Under the pieces are notes generated by a model. That model was not told where the DNA came from. It saw only the letters and a list, made by a program, of their open reading frames with translations, and did no database searches. From Aedes albopictus (taxonomy: Eukaryota > Arthropoda > Insecta > Diptera > Culicidae), in the NCBI RefSeq assembly GCF_035046485.1, contig NC_085138.1, forward strand, positions 326,984,129 through 327,048,128: DNA of 64,000 nt. Direction: 5' to 3'. Every line of letters starts with the position of its first letter. Position 1 is the first letter of the stretch. Position numbers and translations under genes: made by a program. This document shows positions 54,280 to 64,000 of this stretch, in pieces.

Positions 54280-55650
54280 AACGAACTCATGAAGGAAGCT
54301 CATAAAATAGAGACAATAAATACTAATATTGTAGCACATAAAACTTCAACTTTGAACAAATCTACAAGACTCAATTTTCGACCAAATGACTTGAAAATTT
54401 GGGGTTTTCTTAGTTGAAGTATCTATAATGGAAGAAACATATCAGAAAAATAAAATATTGAAGTCGATTTTTGAGGTTTTGTCCGGCTTCCGGCCACTGT
54501 GCTCTGGTATTCTACCGGGAAGAGATGATACAACGTAGGGGATGCTGGCGCTGGTGCAAGATTGGCTGTTCTTGAAGAAAATTGTCATAGAAGTAGGAAA
54601 AGCTGGCAACTTCTAATCGAATGGCAGTATCACCTTGCTGGCAAGAATGATATCTGACCGTTAAACATGGTGAATGTTCATTCAGACCACCTTCCCCTAA
54701 TCTTTGCAATGTAAATAAGTAATTATCCCACAAACATACTTTCCTAGATCGGTAAAATCAACGTTTACAAAGCAAATGCTAACCAATCCAAGTGGAACGA
54801 GAGCCCTATTTTAGTTATTAGGTTCCAGATTATTTCCATGTACTCAACAGTACATTCAGTTGTCCTTCATGTAGGTAGTAGGTACATCGCAGCGCATCGT
54901 CCCAGCAAACTTGACCATCGCAGAAGCCCATAATAATATATGGGACGGGATGGTGATGCAATTACGTACGCATGAGATGGGAATTAAAGTTAAACGAAAA
55001 AAAAAAAAACAAAACAAACTAGATCAGAACCATGTGCGTTGATGCTCCATCCATGCTGTTGCATGATTCGCATGCCGTCCATGGGTAGAGTTAAAGGGTG
55101 TAACAACTGGATCAGAGTCAACAAACGGATGGATGGATGGGTTGGGTAGTAATAAGGTTGTTTAACTCTCTGGACATGGTGAAACTTTGTGCTTCTGTTG
55201 ACCGATGATGGCGCGGGCCCATAGCAATGCAACTTGATTCAAGTTGTGAACGCAAAAGGATGAAAGATATGATGGATTAATTTGAACGTGTGATATCATG
55301 AAGATTAACTTTTTAATTCCATTTTAGATCTCAAAAGAGAAAGACTCTACAAAACGGTAGTGGCTTGATTCCTTTTGTCCAACAGATGAAGTTAGTAGTA
55401 TAATTTTATCAAAATGTATACATGGCTGGGACTGCATAAATTAAAAATGTGCATAAATTAAAAAAAAGCATAAAAAGAGGGAAATTTATGCATAAATTAA
55501 GTTTGGGCTTTAATGGGGAAATGTAGTTCGCGATAACAGGTCTCCTGGGCATTTGAGGTGGGGCTACGGGGATTTCCAGAAAGTTCCCAGAGCCTAAGAA
55601 AGGAGACTGCAAGGGGCTTCAGAGGCGTTCAGGAGATTCGAGAAGCCTTT
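54280..55650. other. Intergenic, no gene seen
   Basis: From 55520 on, degenerate GGGGATTTCAGG-type words begin. The rest is unremarkable. Confidence 0.35.
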
Positions 55651-55651
55651 A

Positions 55652-55819
55652 AGGGGCTGTCCATAAACCACGTGGTCATGAGGGGGAGGGGGGGGGGGTC
55701 GGGGTTCGGCCAATGACCATTTTGTATGGAAGAAAAAAAAAATGTATGGACTAATGACCACGCGGGGGGTTGGGTTGAGGAGTCCCAAAAAAATGACCAC
55801 GTGGTTTATGGACAGCCCC
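55652..55819. mobile_element. 168-bp palindromic MITE
   Basis: AGGGGCTGTCCATAAACCAC at the left is mirrored by GTGGTTTATGGACAGCCCC at the right, both followed inward by GTGGTCAT. TA lies at 55650-55651 and 55820-55821. Confidence 0.75.
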
Positions 55820-55944
55820 TAAGAGCGTTCTGTGAAGATTTGTTGGCGTTTTAATGGGATTACGGGGAGTTCAGAGGCATTTCAATAGTAGTACTAAGGG
55901 GTCTTGTACCGACTTTTCGAACCCTCTAAGCAGAATACCCTCTT

Positions 55945-56426
55945 CGAATGAGTGTTATCAGTTTCGTGCCTTTTAATTCCGCCCTAATTGCTTATTCTTT
56001 GACAGATACGCGTATTTCGACTACCACTTGTAATCCAATGGATAGCTGGCACTGAAGAAGATTACAAGTGGTAGTCGAAACACCGACGAACCGACGTGAC
56101 AGTGGTGATTCAAAACTGTACCCCCCCCCCCAAATTTAACGGTCGACCAGCGGAGCGAGCGAACGCTTCTGTCAAATCAGCGCAGACACGAACCTCTTCG
56201 TATATGAATACACGGGGGTTTGGAATCATGCTATCAAAACAACGCGAGCCGTTATAGAGGAGGCGGTAGTGTTCGGCTACTTTCATCATGGCGTCGGGGA
56301 CAACAAATTTGAATTTATTTGTTGTAGCTGTCACGTCGGTTTGTCGGTGGTTGAAATACGCGTATCTATCAAAGGATAAGCAATTAGGGCGGAATTAAAA
56401 GGTACGAAACTGATAACACTCATTCG
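55945..56426. mobile_element. 482-bp MITE with ~77-bp inverted ends
   Basis: CGAATGAGTGTTATCAGTTT at the left is the inverted copy of the right end. The arms extend through CCTTTTAATTCCGCCCTAAT and GATACGCGTATTTC. An inner pair CGACTACCACTTGTAAT also inverts at 56015 and 56060. A C-run lies near 56120. Confidence 0.75.
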
Positions 56427-56508
56427 GAGTACTCAGGGGGTTTCAGGGACGTTTCAAAGGTCTTTAAGAGCAATTCAAGGGATCTCAGGAGCCTTTAATA
56501 GTTATTTA

Positions 56509-56627
56509 TGCAACGAGTTGCAAAATGTGGATTTTTACAGCACGAGTCGTACATTTATCCAACGAGGCTTGCCGAGTTGGATAATTATGATGAGTGCTGT
56601 AAAAATCGAGTTTTGCAACGAGTTGCA
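56509..56627. repeat. 119-bp hairpin repeat, copy 2
   Basis: The ends TGCAACGAGTTGCAAAA and TTTTGCAACGAGTTGCA are inverted. The centre TTATCCAACGAGGCTTGCCG matches 23069-23181 in inverse orientation. Confidence 0.75.
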
Positions 56628-56818
56628 TACAACATTTTTTGCAATGACAAAAACTATTCATTGGAATATGATGATTACCATCAGTATCATCGTACTTCCC
56701 GGTGACTCAATGGGAATACCCACGTGTTCCATCATGCTAGACATGAAATTTAAATCAAGCAAGCCGTGCTATTACCGTCACAGTTTTCTAAGCTCTTTCC
56801 GCGGAGACCGTGGTTGTC

Positions 56819-56892
56819 AATCAAACAAATGCATTATGGTTCATAATGCAACCCAAATGAGTTGCATTATGAACCATAATGCAATTGTTTGA
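56819..56892. repeat. 74-bp palindrome built from two smaller palindromes
   Basis: Arms AATCAAACAA.TGCATTATGG and on pair with one mismatch. Each arm also contains its own palindrome TGCATTATG-GTT-CATAATGCA or its inverse. The loop is about 8 nt. Confidence 0.8.
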
Positions 56893-57137
56893 TTCAGTAA
56901 TGAAAAGTAGGCCGTAGTGATACTGAAACGGCAAGTGAAAAACAAATTTTATAGTGCAGAATCGCAAAAAGTCCTTTGCAAGGGGTTTCAAGGTATTACC
57001 ACAGACAAACAGACGTAACACTTTTCAAAACGGCTTGGCACATGCATTTAACGATCAATTCAAATTTCATTTGATTAGCGCGATGCTTCCACCAGATGCG
57101 CTAGTGTTCGATCGCTTTGACGTTTGCCAGTGTACAT

Positions 57138-58598
57138 TAGACCGTCCCTTATTTTGCAAAATTTAGAAATGTTATAAGTTCGTTAGTGGAAAATGATCGT
57201 TTTAGCTAAAAAATAATCGCGTCAAAATTTGAAGTCCGTATCTCAAGGCTAAGTGGTCCCTCAAGGGGCCTAATTGTCAAAAATTGTATGGGACCAAAAA
57301 AACATGAAATTTTTTTCGACAAAAAATACGCTATTCTACTAAAACCGGTGATTTTAGGACCCTAGGGGCCAAAAATGTGCTTAGATTTGCGATATCTCTA
57401 CTCGTTTCCGAGATATTCACAAAAAAAACAATCGAAAAATTAGCATTTTTTACCACTTTTTTTGATTTCGAAGGAAACTTACCCTATTTTGTTCAGTAAC
57501 TCAAAAATGAGTAGAGATATCGCAATTCTAAGCACTTTTTTTGGTCCACAGTGTAACATTTAGTTAATGTCCCATAAATTAAAATAAATTTCATCCACAT
57601 TGTATTAGTTTTGCATGTTAGGAGTTAGATTTTTCGTATAAAAAAATTGTAAATAAAACCGCCCATTTACACGCCGTCCGCTACCAACGCCGCCTGACTA
57701 CCAGCTACCACACGACAGTTGGTATGCATGCCTTGGAGGAAACCCGGCGTTTATAAGAGGGAGAGAGAAGGAAAAAACGATTGGGGGGCTTGATGGAGCT
57801 AGAGCTCCATTGCTCAGCCTCTTTTGGACTTGAGCCAGTTCCCAGTACGGACGTAAAATTGAGTCGGTCGAAAGAAAAGTGAATAGAGACAAACCAATAG
57901 ATATTGTGCGAGTGAGTTCATGAAGTGCCGAAAAGGGTAGGGAGTGAAACTTACTCCGGAAGATTTGCGACTTGATCCCTATCACGGAAAAGCGATCGTT
58001 TAATCGGTGCGACACGTGCAAAAATCCGTGAGTTAACTCCGCAGTAGGGGGCTAAGATCTAGTGGTTCCCGTGAATCCGTGAAACCGACGACAAAGCTAA
58101 GCAGGCGGACCACCCTAGTGCGCGCGAATTTGTGAGTCGTATCCGAATCGGGGTTTCGAAGATCCGCTAATACCCGCGTGTGTTTCGTGAGTGCCCCATT
58201 GCCGGGATTGCATCTCGGCGCCTCCATCCCGACGCCCAAGCTATCACCACCAGCGGCGACGACGCGAGAGGAGCGACGGCGAGGGCCCAACGTAATTCTC
58301 CCGAACGGCAGAGTAGGCAGCCCCTGAGGCCAAGAGGTAAGTTGCATGCGAACCTTTTAATGTTATAACAGGGTCCTAAAATCACCGGTTTTAGTAGAAT
58401 AGCGTATATTTTCGTCGAAAAACAATTTATGTTTTTTTGATCCCATACCATTTTTGACAACTTTAGACCCCTTGAGGGACCACTTATCCTTGAGATACGT
58501 ACTTCAAATTTTGACACGATCATTTCTTAGCTAAAAAGATCGTTTTCCACAAACGAACTTATAACATTTCCAATTTTTGCAAAATAAGGGACGACCTA
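57138..58598. mobile_element. 1.46-kb hAT-like element with a distinct core
   Basis: The ends TAGACCGTCCCTTATTTTGC and inverted TAGGTCGTCCCTTATTTTGC lie inside an exact 8-bp duplication GTGTACAT (57130-57137, 58599-58606). Outer arms of about 240 bp are inverted copies sharing ACCGGTGATTTTAGGACCCT and GGTCCCTCAAGGGGC-like words. The middle (about 57655-58350) is GC-richer and unrelated to the arms. There is no transposase. Confidence 0.8.
57655..58337 (+). other. Promoter/exon-like core inside the hAT-like element
   Basis: The segment has a TATA-like TTTATAAGAG at 57749-57758 and CAGT initiator-like words downstream. A long GC-rich leader ends at GCCAAGAG|GTAAGTTGC, an excellent splice donor near 58337. 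No long frame with a motif is present. It looks like a captured host promoter plus non-coding first exon, but this is inference. Confidence 0.35.
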
Positions 58599-59322
58599 GT
58601 GTACATGTTGCTGAATGATGCAAACGAAAATTACAGGCGATTTGAGTAGTAGTGTGCGTGTTAGCAAACGTCAAATCGAAATCCTTTAAGAGTTACGTCT
58701 GTTTGTCTGTGGTATTACAGAGTCATTTCGAAATCATTTAAGAGAGTTTCAGAGTGTTTAGGAACATTTTAATGGCGTTTCTAAAGGTTTTTGGGGCGTT
58801 TCATAGCATTTCTGGGGCGTTTCAAGAGGTATTCAAGTTTCAGGGGGTATATGGACCCTATTGGCACGGTAAAGGCTGGGTATGCTGCGCAATTCAGTTC
58901 CCATTGTGATCCACTAGCCTCTGCCCAGCAACTCCTATCCCTACCACCACGCGGTACCGGCCGGAAACTATGAGCAACCTTAGGGAAGATCGGGTAACCA
59001 ACTCCGGTGGGAACTTTGGTCGTAGGCTGACAGGGAAGGGGGGGGTTTGCTTCGGCAAACCTGAGCGTCTGTTCTCCAGGAGGAGCGGCTCACAACAGCG
59101 TCTGATCCCCATGTTAGGGGTGGCTGATCTACGTCCGAGTGCCAGGGAAGGACTCTAAGCTCAACTGTGCACTATGGTCCTCCGGAAAGTAGGGGGTTGG
59201 TGTCAGGCCCTACGAGCCAGCCGTAAAAAACCATTGTAACGGAAAATCAGCAACAGAATAATACGAACCGAGACCAACGGCAACGACCCCAGCGAACAAA
59301 AAGGACTTGCGATTGGAAACTC

Positions 59323-62300
59323 GGTACGTGGAACTGCCGATCTCTCAACTTCATTGGGAGCACCCGCATACTCGCCGATCTACTGAAGGACCGCGGGTTC
59401 GGCATCGTAGCGCTGCAGGAGGTGTGTTGGACAAGATCCATGGTGCAAACGTTTAGAGGTAATCATACCATCTGCCAGAGCTGCGGCAACACACGCGAGC
59501 TGGGAACAGCTTTCATCGTGATGGGTGATATGCAGAGGCGCGTGATCGATTGGTGGCCGATCGACAAAAGAATGTGCAGGTTGAGGATCAAGGGCCGATT
59601 CTTCAACTTCAGCATAATAAACGTGCACAGCCCACACTCCGGAAGTACTGATGATGACAAAGACGCATTTTACGCGCAGCTCGAACGCGAGCACGACCGC
59701 TGCCCAAGCCACGACGTCAAGATCATCATAGGAGATTTGAACGCTCAGGTAGGCCAGGAGGAGGAATTCAGACCGACGATTGGTAAGTTCAGCGCCCACC
59801 AGCAAACGAACGAAAACGGCCTACGACTCATTGATTTCGCCGCCTCCAAAAATATGGCCATACGTAGCACCTTTTTCCAACACAGCCTCCCTTATCGTTA
59901 CACCTGGAGATCACCACAGCGACGGAATCTCAAATCGACCACGTTCTGATTGACGGACGGCACTTCTCCGACATTATCGACGTCAGGACCTATCGTGGCG
60001 CCAACATCGACTCCGACCACTATCTGGTGATGGTCAAACTGCGCCCAAAACTCTCCGTCATCAATAATGTACGGTACCGGCGACCGCCACGGTACAACCT
60101 AGAGCGACTGAAGCAACCGGATGTTGCCTCAGCATACGCGCAGAATCTCGAAGCCGCGTTGCCAGACGAGGGCGAGCTGGATGAGGCCCCTCTAGAGGAC
60201 TGCTGGAGTACAATGAAAGCAGCCATCAACGACGCAGCAGAGAGCACCATCGGGTACGTGGAACGGAATCGACGGAACGAATGGTTCGACGAAGAGTCCA
60301 GAACGGTTTTGGAGGAGAAGAACGCAGCGAGGGCGGTAATGCTGCAGCAAGGGACTCGACAGAACGTGGAACGTTACAAACAGAAGCGGAAACAGCAGAC
60401 CCGCCTCTTTCGGGAGAAAAAGCGCCGCCTGGAAGAAGCGGAGTGTGAAGAAATGAAATTGCTGTGCCGTTCCCAAGAAACACGGAAGTTCTATCAGAAG
60501 CTCAACGCATCCCGCAACGGCTTCGTGCCGCGAGCCGAAATATGCAGGGATAAAGACGGAGGCCTCGTGACGCACGGACGTGAGGTGATCGAAAGGTGGA
60601 AGCAGCACTTCGATCAGCACCTGTACGGCGTGGAGAACGTAGGCACGGGAGCCCACGCCAACGGAAGGAACGACGACGCCAGTGCAGCGGAGGACGGAAA
60701 TGAACCAACTCCCACGCTGAGGGAAGTTAAGGATGCCATTCACCAGCTCAAAACCAACAAAGCAGCTGGTAAGGATGGTATCGCAGCTGAACTCATCAAG
60801 ATGGGCCCAGAAAAGTTGGCCACCTGTCTGCATCGGCTAATAGTCAGGATCTGGGAAACCGAACAGCTACCGGAGGAGTGGAAGGAAGGGGTAATCTGCC
60901 CCATTCACAAGAAAGGCGACCATTTGGAATGTGAGAACTTTAGGGCGATCACTATTTTGAATGCTGCCTACAAAGTGCTATCCCAGATCATCTTCCGTCG
61001 TCTGTCACCTAAAACAAATGAGTTCGTGGGAAGTTATCAAGCCGGCTTCATCGACGGCCGGTCGACAACGGACCAGATCTTTACCGTACGGCAAATCCTC
61101 CAGAAATGCCGTGAATACCAGGTCCCAACGCACCACCTGTTCATCGACTTCAAAGCGGCATACGATAGTATCGACCGCGCAGAGCTATGGAGAATCATGG
61201 ACGAAAACGGCTTTCCTGGGAAGCTGACTAGAATGAATAAAGCAACGATGGACGGTGTGCAAAACTGCGTAAGGGTTTCGGGTGAACTATCCAGTTCATT
61301 CGTATCTCGCCGGGGACTGCGACAAGGTGACGGACTCTCATGTCTACTCTTCAACATCGCGCTGGAAGATGTGATGCGACGAGCCGGGCTCAACAGCCGG
61401 GGAACGATTTTCACAAAATTTGGTCAATTTGTGTGCTTTGCGGGCGACATGAACATTATCGCTAGAACATTTGCAACGGTGGCAGAACTGTACACCCGCC
61501 TGAAACGCGAAGCAGCAAAGGTCGGACTGGTGGTGAATGCCTCAAAATCAAAGTATGGTATGTGGGGGCAAGATGGGTCAGGGGGCAAGATGGGTCAGTA
61601 CCGTTTTCAATCGCACAATATAAGTTTTGAATCTTTCAATAATTTTCCCAGATGAACGACGGGGATATACAAAAAAGTGGTATATTGTTTTGAAAATTCT
61701 ATACGTTCCTCGCACAGAAAAAAATAAAATATTTTTTCGTTATACTCCTTATGCTATACATCCCATATAACTACGTGTATTGTGTAGACGGGGCAAGATG
61801 GGTCACCCTAATTTTTCGGTATGTTTGCATAGTTTTTGAAAATGTTTTATTTTTCATGGAAAGGCTATTTTGTGACCTACATTATCGAAGCGATGAAAGC
61901 ACTGAAAATTTGAGAACATATTTTTTAAATTTTCCTTAAAAAAATATAGGTTTTCAAAGTCCGTTTATGGCTACCCGAACAAAAATCTTCTAGTTCTGAG
62001 AATAATCTACCGATATGTTTCAACACTTTCTTCATGTAATCTGTACGTCTATGAAGCTTAGATGTATAGAGAAAAACTAGGAGATATAGTATTTTTTGTT
62101 GAAGGAAAATCGAGTTTTCTTATAGCTGACCCATCTTGCCCCCGTTAAAATGAGGTGGGGCAAGATGGGTCATGTTTTGAAAATTGTTTGTCAAGAAGCA
62201 GGTTTCAAACTTTATTACCTTTTTATACTCTTATATCATAGCTGACTAGTGTATCTGAGAGTCGTGGTAGAATACAGAGAAATGCGATTTATATTCAGAA

Positions 62301-62999
62301 AGTTATAGGGATCCATTTCTTAAGTGACCCATCCTGCCCCCACTTACCATACATGCTGGTAGGCGGAACCGAAAACGACCGGATCCGTCTGGGTAGTAAT
62401 GTTACGATAGACGGAGATACTTTCGAGGTGGTGGAGGAATTCGTCTACCTCGGATCCTTACTGATGGCTGACAACAACGTGAGCCGAGAAATTCGGAGGC
62501 GCATCATCAGCGGAAGTCGGGCCTACTACGGGTTCCAGAAGAAACTGCGGTCGAAAAAGATTCACCCACGCACCAAATGCACCATGTACAAAACGCTAAT
62601 AAGACCGGTAATCCTCTACGGGCACGAGACATGGATCATGCTCGAGGAGGACCTGCAAGCACTCGGAGTTTTCGAGCGACGCGTGCTAAGGACGATCTTC
62701 GGCGGTGTGCAGTAGAACGGTGTGTGGCGGAGAAGGATGAACCACGAGCTCGCTGCACTTTACGGCGAACCCAGCATCCAGAAGGTGGCCAAAGCCGGAA
62801 GGATACGGTGGGCAGGGCATGTTGCAAGAATGCCGGACAACAACCCTGCAAAGCTGGTGTTTGCAACGGATCCGGTTGGCACAAGAAAGCGTGGAGCGCA
62901 GAGAGCTCGCCCATCGTGGAGCGTGACTTGGCGAGCTTTGGGCGCGACCGAGGATGGAGAGCGGCAGCCACAAACCGAGTATTGTGGCGTACTATTGTT
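59323..62999 (+). pseudogene. RTE ORF: endonuclease and reverse transcriptase with several lesions
   Basis: The frame is open from about 59323 (LGTWNCRSLNFIG); no start is chosen. Endonuclease motifs: LGTWNCRSLN, LQEVCW, IIGDLNAQVG and, after a 1-nt frameshift near 59921, QIDHVLIDG and SDHYLVM. The RT has NKAAGKDGIAAELIK, FRAITILNAAYKVLSQ, DFKAAYDSIDR and GLRQGDGLSCLLFN. The catalytic motif reads FAGD (61438-61449), so one essential Asp is lost. The frame is broken at 61556 by the MITE, resumes at 62350, meets a TAG at 62713 in GGVQ*NGVWRR, and shifts again near 62910. Motif wording fits the RTE clade. Confidence 0.88.
61556..62349. mobile_element. 794-bp MITE with repeated GGGGCAAGATGGGTCA motif
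   Basis: The inverted ends TGGTATGTGGGGGCAAGATG and TGGTAAGTGGGGGCAGGATG are flanked by TA (61554-61555, 62350-62351). The 16-bp motif occurs about six times in both orientations (near 61566, 61582, 61793, 62131, 62156, 62326). Removing it restores the LINE codons. No transposase is present. Confidence 0.85.
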
Positions 63000-63098
63000 G
63001 ATTATGTCTTGTCTTAATGATGTTGAACAAATAAATGTATGTATGTATGTATGTATGTATGTATGTATGTATGTATGTATGTATGTATGGACCCTATT

Positions 63099-64000
63099 AA
63101 ATGCGTCCAAAGGGATGATTGATTTATTTGTCTTTATTAAAAAGACTTTCACCCGTCCAAAGGGGTATCAGAGGCATTTAAAAATTATTATGATGATTTC
63201 AAGAGCGTTTCAATGGGATTTCGGAGGTTTTAGGGACGTTTCGAGGCATTTTAGGTCAGAGACGTATCAGGGGTTTCAAGAACACCTTCAAATAAAAGAG
63301 TTGTAACCGTTTGCTACTAATTTATAGATTTTTTAATTCGTGTTATTGTCCTGTGAACAGCCACGTCTCTAGTATTAAGTGGTGTAGGATTTGTTTAGGG
63401 CAAGGTTTAGGGTTAGTAGGTTAAAAGAGGGTCACTATTAGTAAGGCAAAACCAATTTAAATTATGTATGAATATAATGGGTAGCAGATTGTTCAAGAGT
63501 CCATATTGTAAAACTGTATAAAACTAGGGTGTAATGTTGCATACAAGCTGTAAATCCCCTCAGACCCCATGTAACGCACATGAGAGGCTCTGAAACCTTA
63601 GTAAACTCCTCCGTAACGCTTCCGTTACGCCTTCAAATCTCGGAGAAACAGCTCTGAAACTTCTTGAAATGCCTCTAAAACCCCCTTAAATTCCCTTCCG
63701 GACCCCATGTAGTAGCTTTCCCTTCCTCTCTTTTTCTGCAGAACATAAAAAGGTGTATAAATTAAAAGTGCATCAAAATAACATGCATAAAAGTTCAGCT
63801 TATTGGACGCAGTGGCTTAATTTCCCCCAAAAGGGGAGGAAAAAAACATGGATAAAAAGAGGTTTTAGTGTAGTGGTATTTCACTTTTACCACGATTGAA
63901 AAAATATGCCGTGAATTGAGCAAAATGAAAAATTAAAGTTTTTTTTTAAATCGAATTTTTAGATTTTTTGAAAAATTTCCATGCGATGTTGCAAGCACTA
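63099..64000. repeat. Degenerate GGGGTTTCAAGAGC-type tract and AT-rich end
   Basis: Words such as GGGATTTCGGAGGTTTTAGG, and later their complement CCTCTAAAACCCCC, recur without a fixed period up to about 63720. The rest is AT-rich with a TGCATAAA word shared with 55430-55500. No gene is seen. Confidence 0.4.

Larger units (their letters stand above)
57000..58711. mobile_element. 7-bp-TSD TIR element split by a nested insertion
   Basis: The left end CACAGACAAACAGACGTAAC and the inverted right end are flanked by GTATTAC at 56993-56999 and 58712-58718. Without the nested 1469 bp it is about 243 bp, shorter than the sister copy at 41535-42108, with which it shares GTTTGCCAGTGTACA in inverse orientation. 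Confidence 0.85.
58863..63086 (+). mobile_element. Near-complete RTE-type LINE, decayed and split by a MITE
   Basis: It is flanked by a 12-bp duplication ATGGACCCTATT (58851-58862, 63087-63098). It has a 5' leader, endonuclease, reverse transcriptase and a (TATG)n tail (about 63037-63087) typical of RTE elements. Without the 794-bp nested MITE it is about 3.43 kb, the usual RTE size. Lesions make it inactive. Confidence 0.88.

Noticed and set aside
62760..63152. 130-codon frame on the - strand with repeated Thr-Tyr-Ile-His
   Set aside because: It is a translation of the (TATG)n tail and the antisense of a LINE.
1..64000. Endogenous viral sequence
   Set aside because: No frame resembles viral replicase, nucleocapsid or glycoprotein motifs; all polymerase-like frames are LINE reverse transcriptases.

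Overview
The window looks like euchromatic DNA of an Aedes mosquito. It holds one long-intron host gene, short GTRAGT-type introns of about 60 bp in host genes, and very dense transposable elements. These include Juan/Jockey-, L1/Tx1- and RTE-type LINEs, tRNA-derived SINEs, and many palindromic or TIR elements of the sort seen in Aedes. Degenerate GGAATTCC-type low-complexity tracts cover many kilobases. Species (aegypti, albopictus or other) cannot be fixed from the sequence alone.

Host genes: (1) A complete SLC6-family sodium-coupled amino-acid transporter runs on the + strand from 359 to 24554 in five exons that splice in frame to 630 residues. Introns 1 and 4 are each about 11 kb and repeat-packed; introns 2 and 3 between the core exons are about 64 bp each. 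(2) The 3' part of a cuticular-type (RR-like) protein with a Thr-rich stalk lies on the - strand at 36274-37377; its first exon is not seen. (3) A weak two-exon candidate for a 54-residue protein lies on the - strand at 46976-47323.

Mobile elements in order: in SLC6 intron 1 are a hAT-like MITE (1440-1616), a palindrome (1693-1861), an element with an internal 'CCGCCATCTTGG' array (3000-4612), a 2.25-kb A-B-A'-B' foldback (5336-7588), and smaller insertions. In intron 4 are a 1.3-kb 8-bp-TSD palindrome with a nested LINE tail (12964-14262), further foldbacks, a SINE head, and a full-length antisense L1/Tx1-like LINE (18166-22630). Downstream are an RTE fragment, a 2.7-kb element with about 11 tandem units (28018-30733), a 2.35-kb TA-flanked element (32916-35265), a 1.64-kb TIR element (37926-39568), a 7-bp-TSD TIR family (41535-42108 and 57000-58711, with a half copy at 46507), and an intact Jockey/Juan-like LINE with perfect 17-bp TSDs (49631-54260). 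A 1.46-kb hAT-like element (57138-58598) carries a foreign-looking promoter/exon-like core, and a decayed RTE (58863-63086) is itself split by a TA-flanked MITE.

There is no operon or pathway logic. The biology is a transporter gene and a cuticle gene in a landscape shaped by nested insertion. The most unusual objects are the A-B-A'-B' foldback, the captured-exon-like core inside the hAT-like element, the 7-bp-TSD family, and two repeat elements that share one 3' terminus but hold unrelated internal tandem arrays. All similarity statements come from reading the sequence; no database search was run.
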